Assembly: GCF_001270265.1 (NCBI RefSeq)
Contig: NZ_LGAP01000006.1
Coordinates: 167,422-231,421 of the forward strand
Origin: Ensifer adhaerens
GTDB lineage: Bacteria > Pseudomonadota > Alphaproteobacteria > Rhizobiales > Rhizobiaceae
Direction: 5' to 3'
DNA: 64,000 bases
Positions within the stretch are counted from its first letter, which is position 1, and every line of letters begins with the position of its first letter. The notes under the pieces are model-generated. The model saw only the letters and a list, made by a program, of their open reading frames with translations, did not search any database and had not been told where the DNA came from. Positions 9,533 to 19,249 of this stretch are shown here, piece by piece. The position numbers and the translations under genes were made by a program.

Positions 9533-10762
9533 TCAGGCCGCCTCGGGCAAGGCCCGCAGCCTGGGAACCTGGGAGGCGAGGATCACCAGAAACTGAAGGA
9601 GGAAACCGACTGTCGCGACCAGGAGGCAAGCCTTGACGCCGAAGTGGGTGGCGACGATGGCGCCGATCACCGCGCCAATCGGCCTTGCGCCGAACGTGGC
9701 CGTGGTGATGAAGGCCGAAACCCGCCCCAGCATCGCGTTCGGGGTGATGGCCTGCCGGAGCGTGAGGGTCGCGATCGACCAAAGAACCGGCCCCGCGCCG
9801 AAGAGGAAGAAGCTCAATCCGGCCAGGGTGCCAAGGGGAAGCCAGATCGTCAGCAGCATCACGACGGCCGCCAGCAGACCACCGAGCGGACCGAGCGCGA
9901 TCATGACGCCGAAGGGAACGCGGCGCGCAAGGGCAGGCGCGGCATAGGCTCCGATCATCATCCCGGCTCCGTAGATGCCGAGCGTGATGCCAACCCCCGT
10001 TGCCGTCAGCCCGAGCGTCTGGACGGCGTAGGCGACATAGACCGCCTGCAGCACAAACCAGGATGTGTTGAACACGATCGCGGTGACGAGTATCGGCCGC
10101 AGGAGCGGATGGCCGGCCAGGAACCGCGCGCCTTCGATCAGATCGTGCAGCAGTTTGCGTTGTGGCCGGGCCGACTGCTCCTGTTCGCGCAGGCCGGAGA
10201 GCAAGGCGACGGCGAGAAGGAAAAGTGTGGTGGCCGCGACATAGGCGAGCGAGGCGCCGGTCCACGCAACGATCGCCCCGCCGATCGCCGGCCCGGCGGA
10301 ATAGGCGAGGCTGCGGGCAAGTTCCAGCCAGCGATTGGCATCGGCGAGTTGGGCGCGCGGAACGATGGCCGGGATCAGTGCCGGTGCGGCGACATTGTAG
10401 CAAACCGTTCCGATCGCCCCGACAAAGCCCATGATCGCCAGAAGCGGCAGGGTGAGCAGGCCGGCTGCCATCAGCACCAGGGTGGCGACTAGCGACAGGG
10501 CGCGCAGCACTTCGGAGAAGACCATGAGGGTTCGCCGCGAGGCGCGATCGACAAGCAGGCCAGCCGGAATGGACAGCAGCAGAAACGGCAGCGTCTGGGC
10601 CATCTGCAGCCAGCCGGTTTCGGCGGGCCCGGCCGAAAGCATGAGAACGGCTGCGAGCGGTGCTCCGGCCAACGCGATCTGCTCGGAAAACTGGGCAAAC
10701 AGATTGGACCAGCCGATGCGTTTGAAAGCTGGTGGCAGGGCGGCGGCAGGCGGTTTCGGCAT
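9533..10762 (-). CDS. MFS transporter, EntS-like exporter family
   Basis: A 409-residue protein with about 12 hydrophobic segments. It shows the MFS loop 2-3 pattern (GLLVDRASRRTLMVFSEVLRALSLV) and a second-half equivalent, as in the MFS_3/enterobactin exporter-like group that pumps out siderophores or drugs. The start MPKPPAAA at 10762 is chosen because GAGGA lies seven bases upstream and the longer open frame adds 56 non-hydrophobic residues with no ribosome binding site. It stands alone on the minus strand, between tamA and the lipoprotein gene. Substrate is unknown. Confidence 0.82.
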   Translation of the reverse strand: MPKPPAAALPPAFKRIGWSNLFAQFSEQIALAGAPLAAVLMLSAGPAETGWLQMAQTLPFLLLSIPAGLLVDRASRRTLMVFSEVLRALSLVATLVLMAAGLLTLPLLAIMGFVGAIGTVCYNVAAPALIPAIVPRAQLADANRWLELARSLAYSAGPAIGGAIVAWTGASLAYVAATTLFLLAVALLSGLREQEQSARPQRKLLHDLIEGARFLAGHPLLRPILVTAIVFNTSWFVLQAVYVAYAVQTLGLTATGVGITLGIYGAGMMIGAYAAPALARRVPFGVMIALGPLGGLLAAVVMLLTIWLPLGTLAGLSFFLFGAGPVLWSIATLTLRQAITPNAMLGRVSAFITTATFGARPIGAVIGAIVATHFGVKACLLVATVGFLLQFLVILASQVPRLRALPEAA

Positions 10763-10903
10763 GGACGGGTCCTCGATCAAGCGGTTTCGAGGCACCTGAC
10801 AGGATTGCGCTACCACGAGCCACCCGGTTCCTGCGCCATCGCGTTCGGTGTGACTGCTGGATCCAGAATTTGATCGGCAGAGGGCCGAGAGGATCAGGAA
10901 AAC

Positions 10904-10936
10904 GAAAAACCCCTCATGGCAGGTGGCCATGAGGGG
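10904..10936 (-). terminator. Rho-independent terminator of the glycine-zipper lipoprotein gene
   Basis: Perfect 11-bp arms CCCCTCATGGC (10910-10920) and GCCATGAGGGG (10926-10936) with a 5-base loop. On the minus strand the hairpin is followed by TTTTTC, the form expected for termination of the minus-strand gene that ends at 11004. Confidence 0.85.
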
Positions 10937-11003
10937 TGATGTCTCGTCCGGTCCGTTACTCGACGTCGGACGTCATGTCGATGTTATCGACTGTGCTTGC
11001 GGC

Positions 11004-11261
11004 TTAGCGCGGGCAGGAGTCGATGTAGCGGCGGCCGTAGCGGTCGCGGTAGTAGCACTGGCCCGGCTGTTCGCTGACATTGCCGATGACCGCGCCCGAA
11101 ACGCCGCCGATGGCCGCACCGACGGCCGCACCACGGACGTCGCCGGTGATCGCGCCGCCGATGATCGCGCCCGAGACGGCGCCGATGCCGGCACCCTTTT
11201 CAGTCTGGGTGCAGCTCGCAACCGACAAGGCAACCAGCACAAGTGCGATGGCTTTCTTCAT
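11004..11261 (-). CDS. Small glycine-zipper outer-membrane lipoprotein
   Basis: An 85-residue protein with a lipoprotein signal peptide ending in the lipobox V-A-S-C (Cys17). A glycine-zipper segment follows (GAGIGAVSGAIIGGAITGDVRGAAVGAAIGGVSGAVIG), of the YMGG/OsmB/SlyB-like kind that lies in or along membranes. The C-terminus has a Tyr/Arg-rich tail with two cysteines (GQCYYRDRYGRRYIDSCPR). Such rhizobial lipoproteins are abundant, but their roles are mostly undefined; envelope stability or stress is a reasonable guess. It has its own strong terminator, so it is probably a single-gene transcript. Confidence 0.85.
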   Translation of the reverse strand: MKKAIALVLVALSVASCTQTEKGAGIGAVSGAIIGGAITGDVRGAAVGAAIGGVSGAVIGNVSEQPGQCYYRDRYGRRYIDSCPR

Positions 11262-11694
11262 TGTTCTCTCCGATCTCTACGGATCTCAGCCTGTCGCCTC
11301 GTCCGTCCCTTACGTGATTGGCGGAAAGACGGATGTCTTTCTCCACTTGAACTTGCAATTGCAGAAAATAAACCCGCCGCTGTGAAAGTCTACAGGAGGT
11401 CCGGCGGATTCTCTTCGCCGCCAACATAATGATATCGTTCCTGAACGGGACATGAAGGCGTCATTCCGGCGAACACAACCTTCACGCAAATTTTTTATCG
11501 CACCTAGCCCTCGGGCGGTTGCGACATTCCAAAAAAAGACAATGATACAGACAAGCCACGAGTACGCGGAGGAGCGGGTCTCGAGGCGAAGGGCATCGAT
11601 AGCAGTTGGCGCGTTTCTAAAAGTCGCGTGAACAGATCATCACCCGGCTTACCGTTCGCGCTCGTGTTGGCATTGACCCACCCGGAGGAGCGAA
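11262..11694. other. Intergenic region between divergent lipoprotein and cox-type operons
   Basis: 433 bases without a convincing gene. It should hold the promoters for the minus-strand lipoprotein and the plus-strand coxSLM operon. A GGAGGAG Shine-Dalgarno sequence precedes the coxS ATG at 11695. No clear -35/-10 pair, sigma-54 site or operator dyad could be defended by eye. Confidence 0.5.
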
Positions 11695-12183
11695 ATGGCG
11701 AAAATTACAATGACGGTCAACGGCCGTCAGGTGAGCGGTCAGTGCGATGACCGGACGTTGCTGGTGCATTTCATTCGCGAGAACCTCGGACTGACCGGCA
11801 CCCATGTCGGCTGCGACACGTCACAATGCGGCGCCTGCGTCGTCCATATGGACGGAATGTCGGTCAAGAGCTGTTCCACCCTCGCCGCGCAGGCGGCGGG
11901 CTCGGAAATCACCACCATCGAAGGGCTGGCCGCGAACGGCGAGCTGCATCCGGTGCAGGCTGCTTTCAAGGCCAACCACGGCCTGCAATGCGGCTTCTGT
12001 ACTCCCGGCATGGTGATGACGGCTGTCGACATGATCCGCCGGCATGGCGGGCAACTCGACGAGGCGACCGTGCGCGCCGAGCTCGAAGGCAATATCTGTC
12101 GTTGCACCGGCTACCACAACATCGTCAAGGCGATCCTTGCGGCAGCAGTCGAGATGGGTGGCGCCCGCGTCGCCGCCGAATGA
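11695..12183 (+). CDS. coxS: Form II CoxS-like molybdenum hydroxylase, [2Fe-2S] subunit
   Basis: A 162-residue iron-sulfur subunit of the xanthine oxidase/CO dehydrogenase family. The plant-ferredoxin-type cluster uses C40, C45, C48 and C60 ([10 protein letters not shown]...C). The second cluster uses C99, C102, C135 and C137 (CGFC...CRC). It passes electrons from the molybdenum centre to the FAD subunit. It is the first gene of an S-L-M operon with an 83-base gap to the large subunit. The gene symbol describes the family position; CO as substrate is not established for form II enzymes. Confidence 0.85.
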   Translation: MAKITMTVNGRQVSGQCDDRTLLVHFIRENLGLTGTHVGCDTSQCGACVVHMDGMSVKSCSTLAAQAAGSEITTIEGLAANGELHPVQAAFKANHGLQCGFCTPGMVMTAVDMIRRHGGQLDEATVRAELEGNICRCTGYHNIVKAILAAAVEMGGARVAAE

Positions 12184-12266
12184 CATCCGGCCCGCGGCGA
12201 TGACTTCTCGCCGCGATCACATTTCACCGCAGGACTTTCGCTGGATATCTCGGGAGGAGATCGGCA

Positions 12267-14615
12267 ATGGGCGTTGAAGGTATTGGCGCGCGGGTGGCGC
12301 GCAAGGAAGACAAGAGGTTCCTGACCGGCAAGGGGCGCTATACCGACGACATGTCGGTGCCGGGCATGAAATATGCGATCTTCGTGCGCAGTCCCTATGC
12401 GCATGCAAAAATCAGGTCGATCGACGCGGCGGCGGCCAGGGCCATGCCCGGGGTGATCGACGTGCTGGACGGCAAGCAGCTGCTCGCCGATGGTATCGGC
12501 AATCTCATCTGCGGCTGGATGATCCATTCCAAGGACGGATCGCCGATGAAGATGGGCGCCTGGAGGCCTCTCGCGCATGAAACGGTGCGGTATGTCGGCG
12601 ATGCCGTCGCGATCGTCGTTGCCGACAGCATCGCCGAGGCGAAGGATGCGGCGGAAGCCGTCGTTGTCGACTATCAGGAACTGCCCGTCGTCACCGATGC
12701 GACGAAGGCGCTGGAACCGGGCCAGCCGCAGCTTCACCCGGAAGCGCCAAACAATCTTATTTTCGACTGGCAGATCGGCGACCCCGCGGCCACCGACAAG
12801 GCGATCGCCTCGGCGGCGCATGTGACCGAGATCACCATCCACAACAACCGCCTGTCGCCGAACCCGATGGAGCCGCGTGCCACGCTCGGGATCTATGACG
12901 GCGGCGACGACCACTACACCTGCTACACCACCAGCCAGAACCCGCATGTGGCGCGGCTGGTGATGAGCGCCTTCTACAATGTTGCGCCGGAGAACAAGCT
13001 GCGCGTCATCGCGCCCGATGTCGGCGGCGGCTTCGGCTCGAAGATCTACATCTATCCCGAAGAGATCGTCTGTCTCTGGGCCTCCAAACGCACCGGTGTG
13101 CCGGTGAAATGGACGTCCGACCGGACGGAAGCCTTCCTGACCGATGCGCATGGCCGCGACCACCTTTCGACGGTGAAGATGGCCTTCGATGCCGACAACC
13201 GGATCATCGGGCTCAAGGTCGACACAACAGCCAATCTCGGCGCCTACATGTCGCTGTTCTCCTCGGCGGTGCCGACCTATCTCTATGCGACGCTTTTGTC
13301 CGGCCAGTACGACATCCCGGCGATCCACGCCAATGTGCGCACGGTCTACACCAACACCGCCCCGGTCGATGCCTATCGCGGTGCCGGCCGGCCGGAAGCG
13401 ACCTATCTCTTGGAGCGCACCATGGAGACGGCGGCGCGCGAACTCGGGGTTTCGCCGGCGGAACTCCGGCGGGTGAACTTCATCCGCTCGTTCCCGCATC
13501 AGACGCCTGTGATCATGAACTATGATGCCGGCGACTACGAAGCGTCGCTCGATGCTGCGATGCAGGCCTCCGACTGGAACGGCTTTGCCGCCCGCAAGGC
13601 GGAAGCGGCCAAACGCGGGATGAAGCGCGGCATCGGCATGAGCTGCTATATCGAGGCCTGCGGCATCGCGCCGTCGGCGGCGGTCGGCTCGCTCGGTGCC
13701 GGCGTCGGCCTCTGGGAATCGGCGGAGGTCCGCGTCAATGCCGTCGGCACGATCGAGGTTTTGACCGGGTCGCACAGCCACGGCCAGGGGCATGAAACCA
13801 CCTTCGCCCAGCTGGTCGCCGATCGTTTCGGCGTGCCGATCGACAGCGTCAACATCGTGCACGGCGATACCGACAAGGTGCAGATGGGCATGGGCACCTA
13901 CGGCTCGCGCTCAGGCGCGGTCGGCATGTCGGCCGTCGTCAAGGCGCTCGACAAGGTCGAAGCCAAGGCGAAGAAGATCGCCGCCCACCTGATGGAGGCG
14001 GATGAAAGCGACATCGTCATCGAGAACGGCGAGCTCAAGGTCGCCGGTACCGACAAGACGGTGCCGTGGTTCCAGATGGCGCTTGCCGCCTATACCGCCC
14101 ACAACCTGCCGCCCGGCATGGAGCCGGGACTGAAGGAGGGTGCCTTCTACGATCCGGCCAACTTCACCTTCCCGGCCGGCTGCTACATCTGCGAAGTCGA
14201 GGTCGATCCGGAGACCGGCGTCACCAAGATCATCCAGTTCGTTGCCGCCGACGACTTCGGCAATATCATCAACCCGATGATCGTCGAGGGTCAGGTGCAT
14301 GGCGGCCTGGCGCAGGGCATCGGCCAGGCGCTGCTCGAAGGCGTTCACTACGATCCGGCGAACGGCCAGCTGCTGACAGCAAGCTACATGGACTACGCCA
14401 TGCCGCGGGCCGACGACCTGCCGTCGTTCACGGTGTCGACGTCGAACACGCCCTGCCCGAACAATCCGCTCGGGATCAAGGGTTGCGGCGAGGCCGGCGC
14501 CATCGGTTCGCCGCCGGCGCTGATCAACGCCATCACCGACGCCATCGGCAACAACCGGCTGACCATGCCGGCGACGCCGCAAAAGGTGTGGGCCGCCGCC
14601 CATGCCGCAAACTGA
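12267..14615 (+). CDS. coxL: Form II CoxL-like molybdopterin large subunit
   Basis: A 782-residue molybdenum-binding subunit that opens with the family's [24 protein letters not shown]. The active-site loop reads AYRGAGR at residues 369-375, the form II (putative CO dehydrogenase/BMS) signature, rather than the AYxCSFR of bona fide form I enzymes. The catalytic base is E742 in KGCGEAG near the C-terminus. Subunit order S-L-M also matches form II. The true substrate may be an aldehyde, an aromatic heterocycle or CO. Maturation genes (coxD/E/F/G) were not found in the window. Confidence 0.88.
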   Translation: MGVEGIGARVARKEDKRFLTGKGRYTDDMSVPGMKYAIFVRSPYAHAKIRSIDAAAARAMPGVIDVLDGKQLLADGIGNLICGWMIHSKDGSPMKMGAWRPLAHETVRYVGDAVAIVVADSIAEAKDAAEAVVVDYQELPVVTDATKALEPGQPQLHPEAPNNLIFDWQIGDPAATDKAIASAAHVTEITIHNNRLSPNPMEPRATLGIYDGGDDHYTCYTTSQNPHVARLVMSAFYNVAPENKLRVIAPDVGGGFGSKIYIYPEEIVCLWASKRTGVPVKWTSDRTEAFLTDAHGRDHLSTVKMAFDADNRIIGLKVDTTANLGAYMSLFSSAVPTYLYATLLSGQYDIPAIHANVRTVYTNTAPVDAYRGAGRPEATYLLERTMETAARELGVSPAELRRVNFIRSFPHQTPVIMNYDAGDYEASLDAAMQASDWNGFAARKAEAAKRGMKRGIGMSCYIEACGIAPSAAVGSLGAGVGLWESAEVRVNAVGTIEVLTGSHSHGQGHETTFAQLVADRFGVPIDSVNIVHGDTDKVQMGMGTYGSRSGAVGMSAVVKALDKVEAKAKKIAAHLMEADESDIVIENGELKVAGTDKTVPWFQMALAAYTAHNLPPGMEPGLKEGAFYDPANFTFPAGCYICEVEVDPETGVTKIIQFVAADDFGNIINPMIVEGQVHGGLAQGIGQALLEGVHYDPANGQLLTASYMDYAMPRADDLPSFTVSTSNTPCPNNPLGIKGCGEAGAIGSPPALINAITDAIGNNRLTMPATPQKVWAAAHAAN

Positions 14616-14630
14616 GCGGGAGGACGTGTC

Positions 14631-15428
14631 ATGTACGAGACCCATTATCACCGGGCGTCCTCCATTCAGGATGCCGTCAAGCTCAAGCAGGCCGCGGAGG
14701 AGGGCAAATATCTCGCTGGCGGGATGACGCTGATACCGACGATGAAACAACGGCTTGCCGCACCGACCGATCTCGTCGATCTCAGGCATGTCGCCGAAAT
14801 GAGGGGCATCAAGGTGACGGGGAAAACCGTGAGGATCGGCGCCGCGACGACCCATTCCGAGGTGGCGTCATCCGCCGAGCTTGCGGCCGTGTGTCCGGCG
14901 ATCTGCGGTCTCGCCAGCCATATCGGCGACCCGCATGTGCGCCATATGGGTACGATCGGCGGCTCGATCGCCAACAACGATCCGGCGGCCGACTATCCCT
15001 CGGCCATGCTGGCGCTCGACGCGACCATTGTGACCGACCGGCGGGAGATTGCCGCCGGCGATTTCTTCACCGGCCTTTTCGAGACTGCGCTCGAAGACGG
15101 CGAACTGGTGACCGCGATCACCTTCGAAGCGCCGGCGAAGGCGGCCTATCAGAAGTTCGCCAACCCGGCCTCACGCTACGCCATGGCCGGCGTCTTCGTG
15201 GCAAGGCGGGACAATGGCGATGTTCGCGTCGCGGTGACGGGGGCAGGATCGAACGGCGTCTTCCGGCACAGGGACATGGAGGCGGCGCTTTCGTCGAATT
15301 GGTCGCCGGATGCGCTTGCCAGTGTGACGGTCGATGCTTCCGACCTGCTTTCCGATATCCATGCGGATGCCACCTATCGCGCCAATCTGGTGAAGGTGAT
15401 GGCAAAACGTGCGGTGGCTGCGGCATGA
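14631..15428 (+). CDS. coxM: CoxM-like FAD-binding subunit
   Basis: A 265-residue FAD subunit of a molybdenum hydroxylase. The two flavin-contact motifs are present: AGGMTL (residues 29-34, usual AGGHSL) and TIGGSIANNDPAAD (from residue 108). A CO-DH-type C-terminal domain follows. It starts 15 bases after the large-subunit stop, with a GGAGGA ribosome binding site. It accepts electrons from the [2Fe-2S] subunit and passes them to the quinone pool. It is the last gene of the operon, ahead of a rho-independent terminator. Confidence 0.87.
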   Translation: MYETHYHRASSIQDAVKLKQAAEEGKYLAGGMTLIPTMKQRLAAPTDLVDLRHVAEMRGIKVTGKTVRIGAATTHSEVASSAELAAVCPAICGLASHIGDPHVRHMGTIGGSIANNDPAADYPSAMLALDATIVTDRREIAAGDFFTGLFETALEDGELVTAITFEAPAKAAYQKFANPASRYAMAGVFVARRDNGDVRVAVTGAGSNGVFRHRDMEAALSSNWSPDALASVTVDASDLLSDIHADATYRANLVKVMAKRAVAAA

Positions 15429-15459
15429 GCAATGCGAGCCCGTCCTGATGCGTCAAAAT

Positions 15460-15483
15460 GGGCGGTTTCGGCCGCCCTTTTTT
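15460..15483 (+). terminator. Rho-independent terminator of the coxSLM-type operon
   Basis: GGGCGG (15460-15465), a six-base loop, and CCGCCC (15472-15477), followed directly by six T residues. It lies 31 bases past the coxM stop. Confidence 0.85.
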
Positions 15484-15485
15484 CG

Positions 15486-15513
15486 TCCAAGCTTGACTTC
15501 GATCAAGCTTGGA
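15486..15513 (+). promoter_or_regulatory. FNR/FixK-like box upstream of hemA
   Basis: TTGAC-TTCG-ATCAA at 15493-15506 matches the anaerobox consensus TTGAT-N4-ATCAA at nine of ten positions. It lies inside a longer dyad with 11-bp arms (15486-15496 and 15503-15513). Oxygen control of hemA through FNR/FixK-type regulators is known in some alphaproteobacteria. The dyad could also fold in RNA, but it has no T-run. Distance to the hemA start is about 140 bases, leaving room for a promoter and leader. Confidence 0.6.
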
Positions 15514-15653
15514 GGGATTTACATGCGCTAAGGCTTTCTTTGGAACGGTTCAAAACTAGAGGCCTTTTGCCGCAGGCGGCGGGCGCATCGCATTGCGGGG
15601 TTGACCCCCGGTCGCTTTGAATCAAAAAAAGCGGCAGGGCACTGGAGAAGATG

Positions 15654-16868
15654 ATGGATTTCGAGAATTTCTTTAAAACCGAGCTGGACGGGCTGCATCA
15701 GGAAGGTCGCTACCGGGTTTTCGCCGATATCGCTCGCCATCGCGGCAACTTTCCGAAAGCCGCGCGCCACACGGCTGAAGGCATCCAGGAAGTCACGGTC
15801 TGGTGTTCCAACGACTATCTCGGCATGGGTCAGCATCCTGTCGTGACCGAGGCGATGAAACGCGCAATCGACGAATGCGGCGCCGGTGCCGGTGGAACCC
15901 GCAATATTTCCGGAACGAACCACTACCATGTGCTGCTGGAGCGCGAGCTCGCAGATCTGCATGGCAAGGAATCGGCGCTTCTGTTCACCTCGGGTTACGT
16001 GTCCAACTGGGCAGCGCTTGGAACGCTCTGTTCGAAGATTCCCGGTGTCATCGTCTTTTCGGACGCCGGGAATCACGCTTCGATGATCGAGGGGATTCGG
16101 CATTCCAAGTGCGAACGCGTCATCTTCAAGCACAATTCGGTGGCCGACCTCGAGGCCAAGCTTGCCGCTGCCGACCCGCGCGCGCCGAAGATCATCGCCT
16201 TTGAGTCCGTCTATTCGATGGACGGCGACATTGCCCCGATCAAGGAATTCTGCGATCTCGCCGACAAATACGGCGCGATGACCTATCTCGACGAAGTGCA
16301 TGCCGTCGGCATGTACGGTCCGCGTGGCGGCGGCATTGCCGAGCGCGAAGGCCTGATGCATCGCCTGACTGTCATCGAAGGCACGCTCGGCAAGGCCTTC
16401 GGCGTCATGGGCGGCTATATCACCGGCTCGACGGCGCTTTGCGATTTCGTCCGTTCGTTTGCCTCGGGCTTCATCTTCACGACGGCGCTGCCGCCGACGC
16501 TTGCGGCCGGGGCGCTCGCCTCCATCCGCCATCTGAAGGAAAGCCAGGTCGAACGCTTCGCCCATCAGGAGCGCGTGCGTCGGCTGCGCTCGCTGCTCGA
16601 CCAGCGCGGCATCCCGCATATGCCGAACCCGAGCCATATCGTGCCGGTCATGGTCGGCGATGCGGCCAAGTGCAAGTGGATCTCCGACCTGCTGCTCGAC
16701 CATTTCGGCGTCTATGTGCAGCCGATCAACTATCCGACGGTGCCGAAGAAGACCGAGCGCCTGCGTATCACCCCGACGCCGCTGCATTCGGATGCCGACA
16801 TCGACCATCTGGTCGGCGCTCTGCATTCGCTGTGGTCGCGCTGTGCGCTGGCACGGGCCGTCGCGTAA
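15654..16868 (+). CDS. hemA: 5-aminolevulinate synthase
   Basis: A 404-residue PLP enzyme that condenses glycine and succinyl-CoA to 5-aminolevulinate, the first step of haem and corrin synthesis in alphaproteobacteria. Visible signatures are the glycine-rich [13 protein letters not shown], the PLP-contact segment [17 protein letters not shown], and the PLP lysine in EGTLGKAFG (residue 247). Two adjacent ATGs (15651, 15654) exist; the second has GGAG at the better six-base spacing. An FNR/FixK-like box upstream suggests oxygen-responsive expression. Length and motifs are complete, and the gene appears monocistronic. Confidence 0.96.
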   Translation: MDFENFFKTELDGLHQEGRYRVFADIARHRGNFPKAARHTAEGIQEVTVWCSNDYLGMGQHPVVTEAMKRAIDECGAGAGGTRNISGTNHYHVLLERELADLHGKESALLFTSGYVSNWAALGTLCSKIPGVIVFSDAGNHASMIEGIRHSKCERVIFKHNSVADLEAKLAAADPRAPKIIAFESVYSMDGDIAPIKEFCDLADKYGAMTYLDEVHAVGMYGPRGGGIAEREGLMHRLTVIEGTLGKAFGVMGGYITGSTALCDFVRSFASGFIFTTALPPTLAAGALASIRHLKESQVERFAHQERVRRLRSLLDQRGIPHMPNPSHIVPVMVGDAAKCKWISDLLLDHFGVYVQPINYPTVPKKTERLRITPTPLHSDADIDHLVGALHSLWSRCALARAVA

Positions 16869-16889
16869 CCCTCGTTTATCTTTCGAGAA

Positions 16890-17080
16890 ATCTGCCCCTC
16901 ACCCTAACCCTCTCCCCCGCATGCGGGGAGAGGGGACGAGGACAATAACGTCACCTGGCGCGATCCGTCGGAGAGCGAAACGTTGCGAACGATCGTTGAG
17001 GGCTTGAACGGATGCCGCGAATTTCCTTCGCCCCGCGTGCGGGGAGAAGGTGGCCGGCAGGCCGGATGAGGGGCGGGAAC
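16890..17080. repeat. RIME-like intergenic palindromic mosaic element
   Basis: Two related GC-rich palindromic blocks lie between hemA and dxr. The first (about 16894-16941) centres on CCCCGCATGCGGGG with flanking CTCT/AGAG. The second (about 17023-17077) carries CCCCGCGTGCGGGGAGAAGG followed by GGCCGGCAGGCCGGATGAGG. The wording matches Rhizobium-specific intergenic mosaic elements (RIMEs), which sit between genes as transcribed hairpins. It would also serve the convergent ends of hemA and dxr. Confidence 0.8.
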
Positions 17081-17094
17081 GCCTAATCAGCAAA

Positions 17095-18282
17095 CTATCG
17101 GATGAGTCCGGCAGCCAGTTGTCGGGCTTTTTTGTCGGAGGCGAAAACATCGTCCATGGTAACGGCCGCCGGCAGGTCCGACAGCTTGTCCATCACCTGC
17201 TCGACGATTTCGGCCATGGTCAGGAACCCGGTCTGACCGGCGATGAAGGCTTCAAGCGCCGTCTCCTTGGCGCCGTTCAGCACGGCACCCTGCACGCCGC
17301 CCTGTTCCATGGCGCGGCGCGCCAGGCGGATCGCCGGAAACCGCACTTCATCGGGCGCTTCGAAATCGAGGCGCGACAGCTTGGCGAAGTCGAGCCGTTC
17401 GATCGGCAGGTTGCAGCGGCTGGGATAGGAGAGCGCATAACCGATGGCGGTGCGCATATCGGGGCAGCCGAGCTGGGCCAGCACCGAACCATCGGTGTAG
17501 CCGACCATGGAATGGATCACCGACTGCGGATGCACGATCACCTCGATCTGCTCCGGGCGCAGGCCGAACAGGTGCTTGGCCTCGATCATCTCCAGTGCCT
17601 TGTTGAACATCGAGGCGCTGTCGATCGAGATCTTCAGGCCCATCGACCAGTTCGGATGGGCGCGGGCGACCTCGGCGGTCACATGGCGCATTTCTTCCAG
17701 CGTCTTGGTGCGGAACGGTCCACCTGATGCGGTCAGGATGATGCGCTCGACGGCGTGGCGCTGGTGCTCTTCCAGCACCTGGAAGATGGCGTTGTGTTCG
17801 CTATCGACGGGCAGCAGCCGGCCGCCACCCTTCTTGACCGCTTCGATGAACAGGCTGCCGGCGGAAACCAGGCATTCCTTGTTGGCAAGGGCGATGTCGG
17901 CACCGCGGCCTGCGGCCGCCAGCGTCGGGGCCAGCCCGGCATTGCCGACGATTGCCGCCATCACCCAGCCGGCGTCGCGCTCCGCCGCCTCGATCAGGCC
18001 GCTTCTGCCTGATGCAACGGCGATGCCGGTGCCGGAGAGTGCTGCCTTCAGGCTGGCGTAGTGGTTGTCGTCGGCGGTGACGGCAAGCTCTGCGCCGTGG
18101 GTGATCGCCTGCTGTGCCAGCAGCGGAATGTTGCCGTTGCCGGTGAGTGCGACGATCTCGAAACTGTCGCGACCACCCAGCCGCTCGACGACATCGAGCG
18201 TGTTGGTGCCGATGGAGCCGGTAGCGCCCAGGATCGTCAGTCGGCGCTTCGCGTCTTCGCGGGATGCCATGCCAATTCCCAT
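17095..18282 (-). CDS. dxr: 1-deoxy-D-xylulose 5-phosphate reductoisomerase
   Basis: A protein of about 395 residues that converts DXP to 2-C-methyl-D-erythritol 4-phosphate with NADPH, the committed step of the MEP isoprenoid pathway. It has the N-terminal dinucleotide motif LTILGATGSIGTNTLDVV, the substrate/metal segment LANKECLVSAG with VDSEHNAIFQ downstream, and the ILTASGGPFR active-site loop. Start candidates are the ATG at 18282 (MGIGMAS) or 18270 (MASRED); neither has a strong ribosome binding site. The gene is convergent with hemA across the RIME element. No other MEP genes are adjacent. Confidence 0.95.
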   Translation of the reverse strand: MGIGMASREDAKRRLTILGATGSIGTNTLDVVERLGGRDSFEIVALTGNGNIPLLAQQAITHGAELAVTADDNHYASLKAALSGTGIAVASGRSGLIEAAERDAGWVMAAIVGNAGLAPTLAAAGRGADIALANKECLVSAGSLFIEAVKKGGGRLLPVDSEHNAIFQVLEEHQRHAVERIILTASGGPFRTKTLEEMRHVTAEVARAHPNWSMGLKISIDSASMFNKALEMIEAKHLFGLRPEQIEVIVHPQSVIHSMVGYTDGSVLAQLGCPDMRTAIGYALSYPSRCNLPIERLDFAKLSRLDFEAPDEVRFPAIRLARRAMEQGGVQGAVLNGAKETALEAFIAGQTGFLTMAEIVEQVMDKLSDLPAAVTMDDVFASDKKARQLAAGLIR

Positions 18283-18523
18283 ATTCTTGTTCGCTCTTCC
18301 AGCCTTCCAGCGGGGCGGGGGGCGCAAGCGCCCGGCCGGGCGTCCAACGCTCGTTCCGACAGAGGGAAGCCGCGTTTAGGTTTTGCCGAAAACCGATACC
18401 GATCTTCAGGATATGCGCTAGGCTCTACAGCCGAAATCGACGTGCAACAAGGGCGCGGTCTTCAATCCGACGTGTGATCGGGCTAAGAATCGGCTCACGA
18501 GTCGAAGCGCGAAGGAGTTCCCG

Positions 18524-19249
18524 ATGCTGAAAGTCGCCACCGCCCTTTCCTGCGCCTGCGTGCTGATCGAAATGGCCTCGATGCAGACGGTCGCCGCCGA
18601 GAACGTGCCGCAGCAGCTTGTCGGCACCTGGCTCGCCGAAGACATTGCTGGCCGCGGCGTCATCGACAATCTTCAGTCGACGCTGGAGATCCGCGACGAC
18701 GGGACCTATGGCGGCATGGCCGGCTGCAATCATTTTACCGGAACCTTCAGCCTTTCCGGCGCGAAGATCACCTTCGGGCCAGCGGCCTCGACACGCAAGA
18801 TGTGCGTGCCGGCGGTGATGGACCAGGAGCAGAAGTTCTTCGAGGCGCTGCGCACCGAGCTTTCTTGGGCGGTCGAAGGCTCCAAGCTGATCCTCGCCAA
18901 GCCGACCGGTGCGCCGGCACTGACACTCGCGTCGATGACGGCCGACAACTCGCGCAGTGTCGATGTCACGATCTCTATTCCGGGTGCCGAGACGGTCGAC
19001 CGTCAGTCGGCGCGCTATGACTGCGGCGGCAAGACGGTCGAAGCCGAATACATCAATGCCGGCCCGGTCTCATTAGTGACCTTTACCATCGACAGCGATT
19101 TCATCGTCGCCTCCACCGTGATCTCTGCATCGGGTGCCAAATATGCCGGCGGCCAGTACATCTGGTGGACGAAGGGCGACGAGGCAACGCTCTACGACGC
19201 CACGAAGGGAGAGAATGACGCCGGCACCGCCTGCAAGGCGGCCGGCTGA
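18524..19249 (+). CDS. Secreted META domain-MliC domain fusion protein
   Basis: A 241-residue protein with a signal peptide (residues 1-25, cut near TVAAE). Residues about 30-120 form a META/HslJ-like domain (LVGTWLAEDI, GMAGCNHFTGTF, TRKMCVPAVMDQEQKFFEAL). Residues about 165-238 resemble MliC/PliC, the periplasmic inhibitor of c-type lysozyme (ARYDCGGKTVEAEYIN, SASGAKYAGGQYIWWTKGDEATLY, late Cys). MliC proteins normally stand alone as small lipoproteins; here there is no lipobox, so it is probably soluble periplasmic. AAGGAG six bases before the ATG is a strong ribosome binding site. A lysozyme-inhibitor role is inferred. Confidence 0.8.
   Translation: MLKVATALSCACVLIEMASMQTVAAENVPQQLVGTWLAEDIAGRGVIDNLQSTLEIRDDGTYGGMAGCNHFTGTFSLSGAKITFGPAASTRKMCVPAVMDQEQKFFEALRTELSWAVEGSKLILAKPTGAPALTLASMTADNSRSVDVTISIPGAETVDRQSARYDCGGKTVEAEYINAGPVSLVTFTIDSDFIVASTVISASGAKYAGGQYIWWTKGDEATLYDATKGENDAGTACKAAG

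Noticed and set aside
11640..11694. Sigma-54 promoter before the cox-type operon
   Set aside because: TGGCATTGACCC resembles part of a -24 element, but the -12 GC at the right distance is missing.
12111..13862. A 583-codon minus-strand open frame over the cox-type genes
   Set aside because: It is antisense to the large subunit, begins inside it and shows no recognisable domain; codon-bias shadow.
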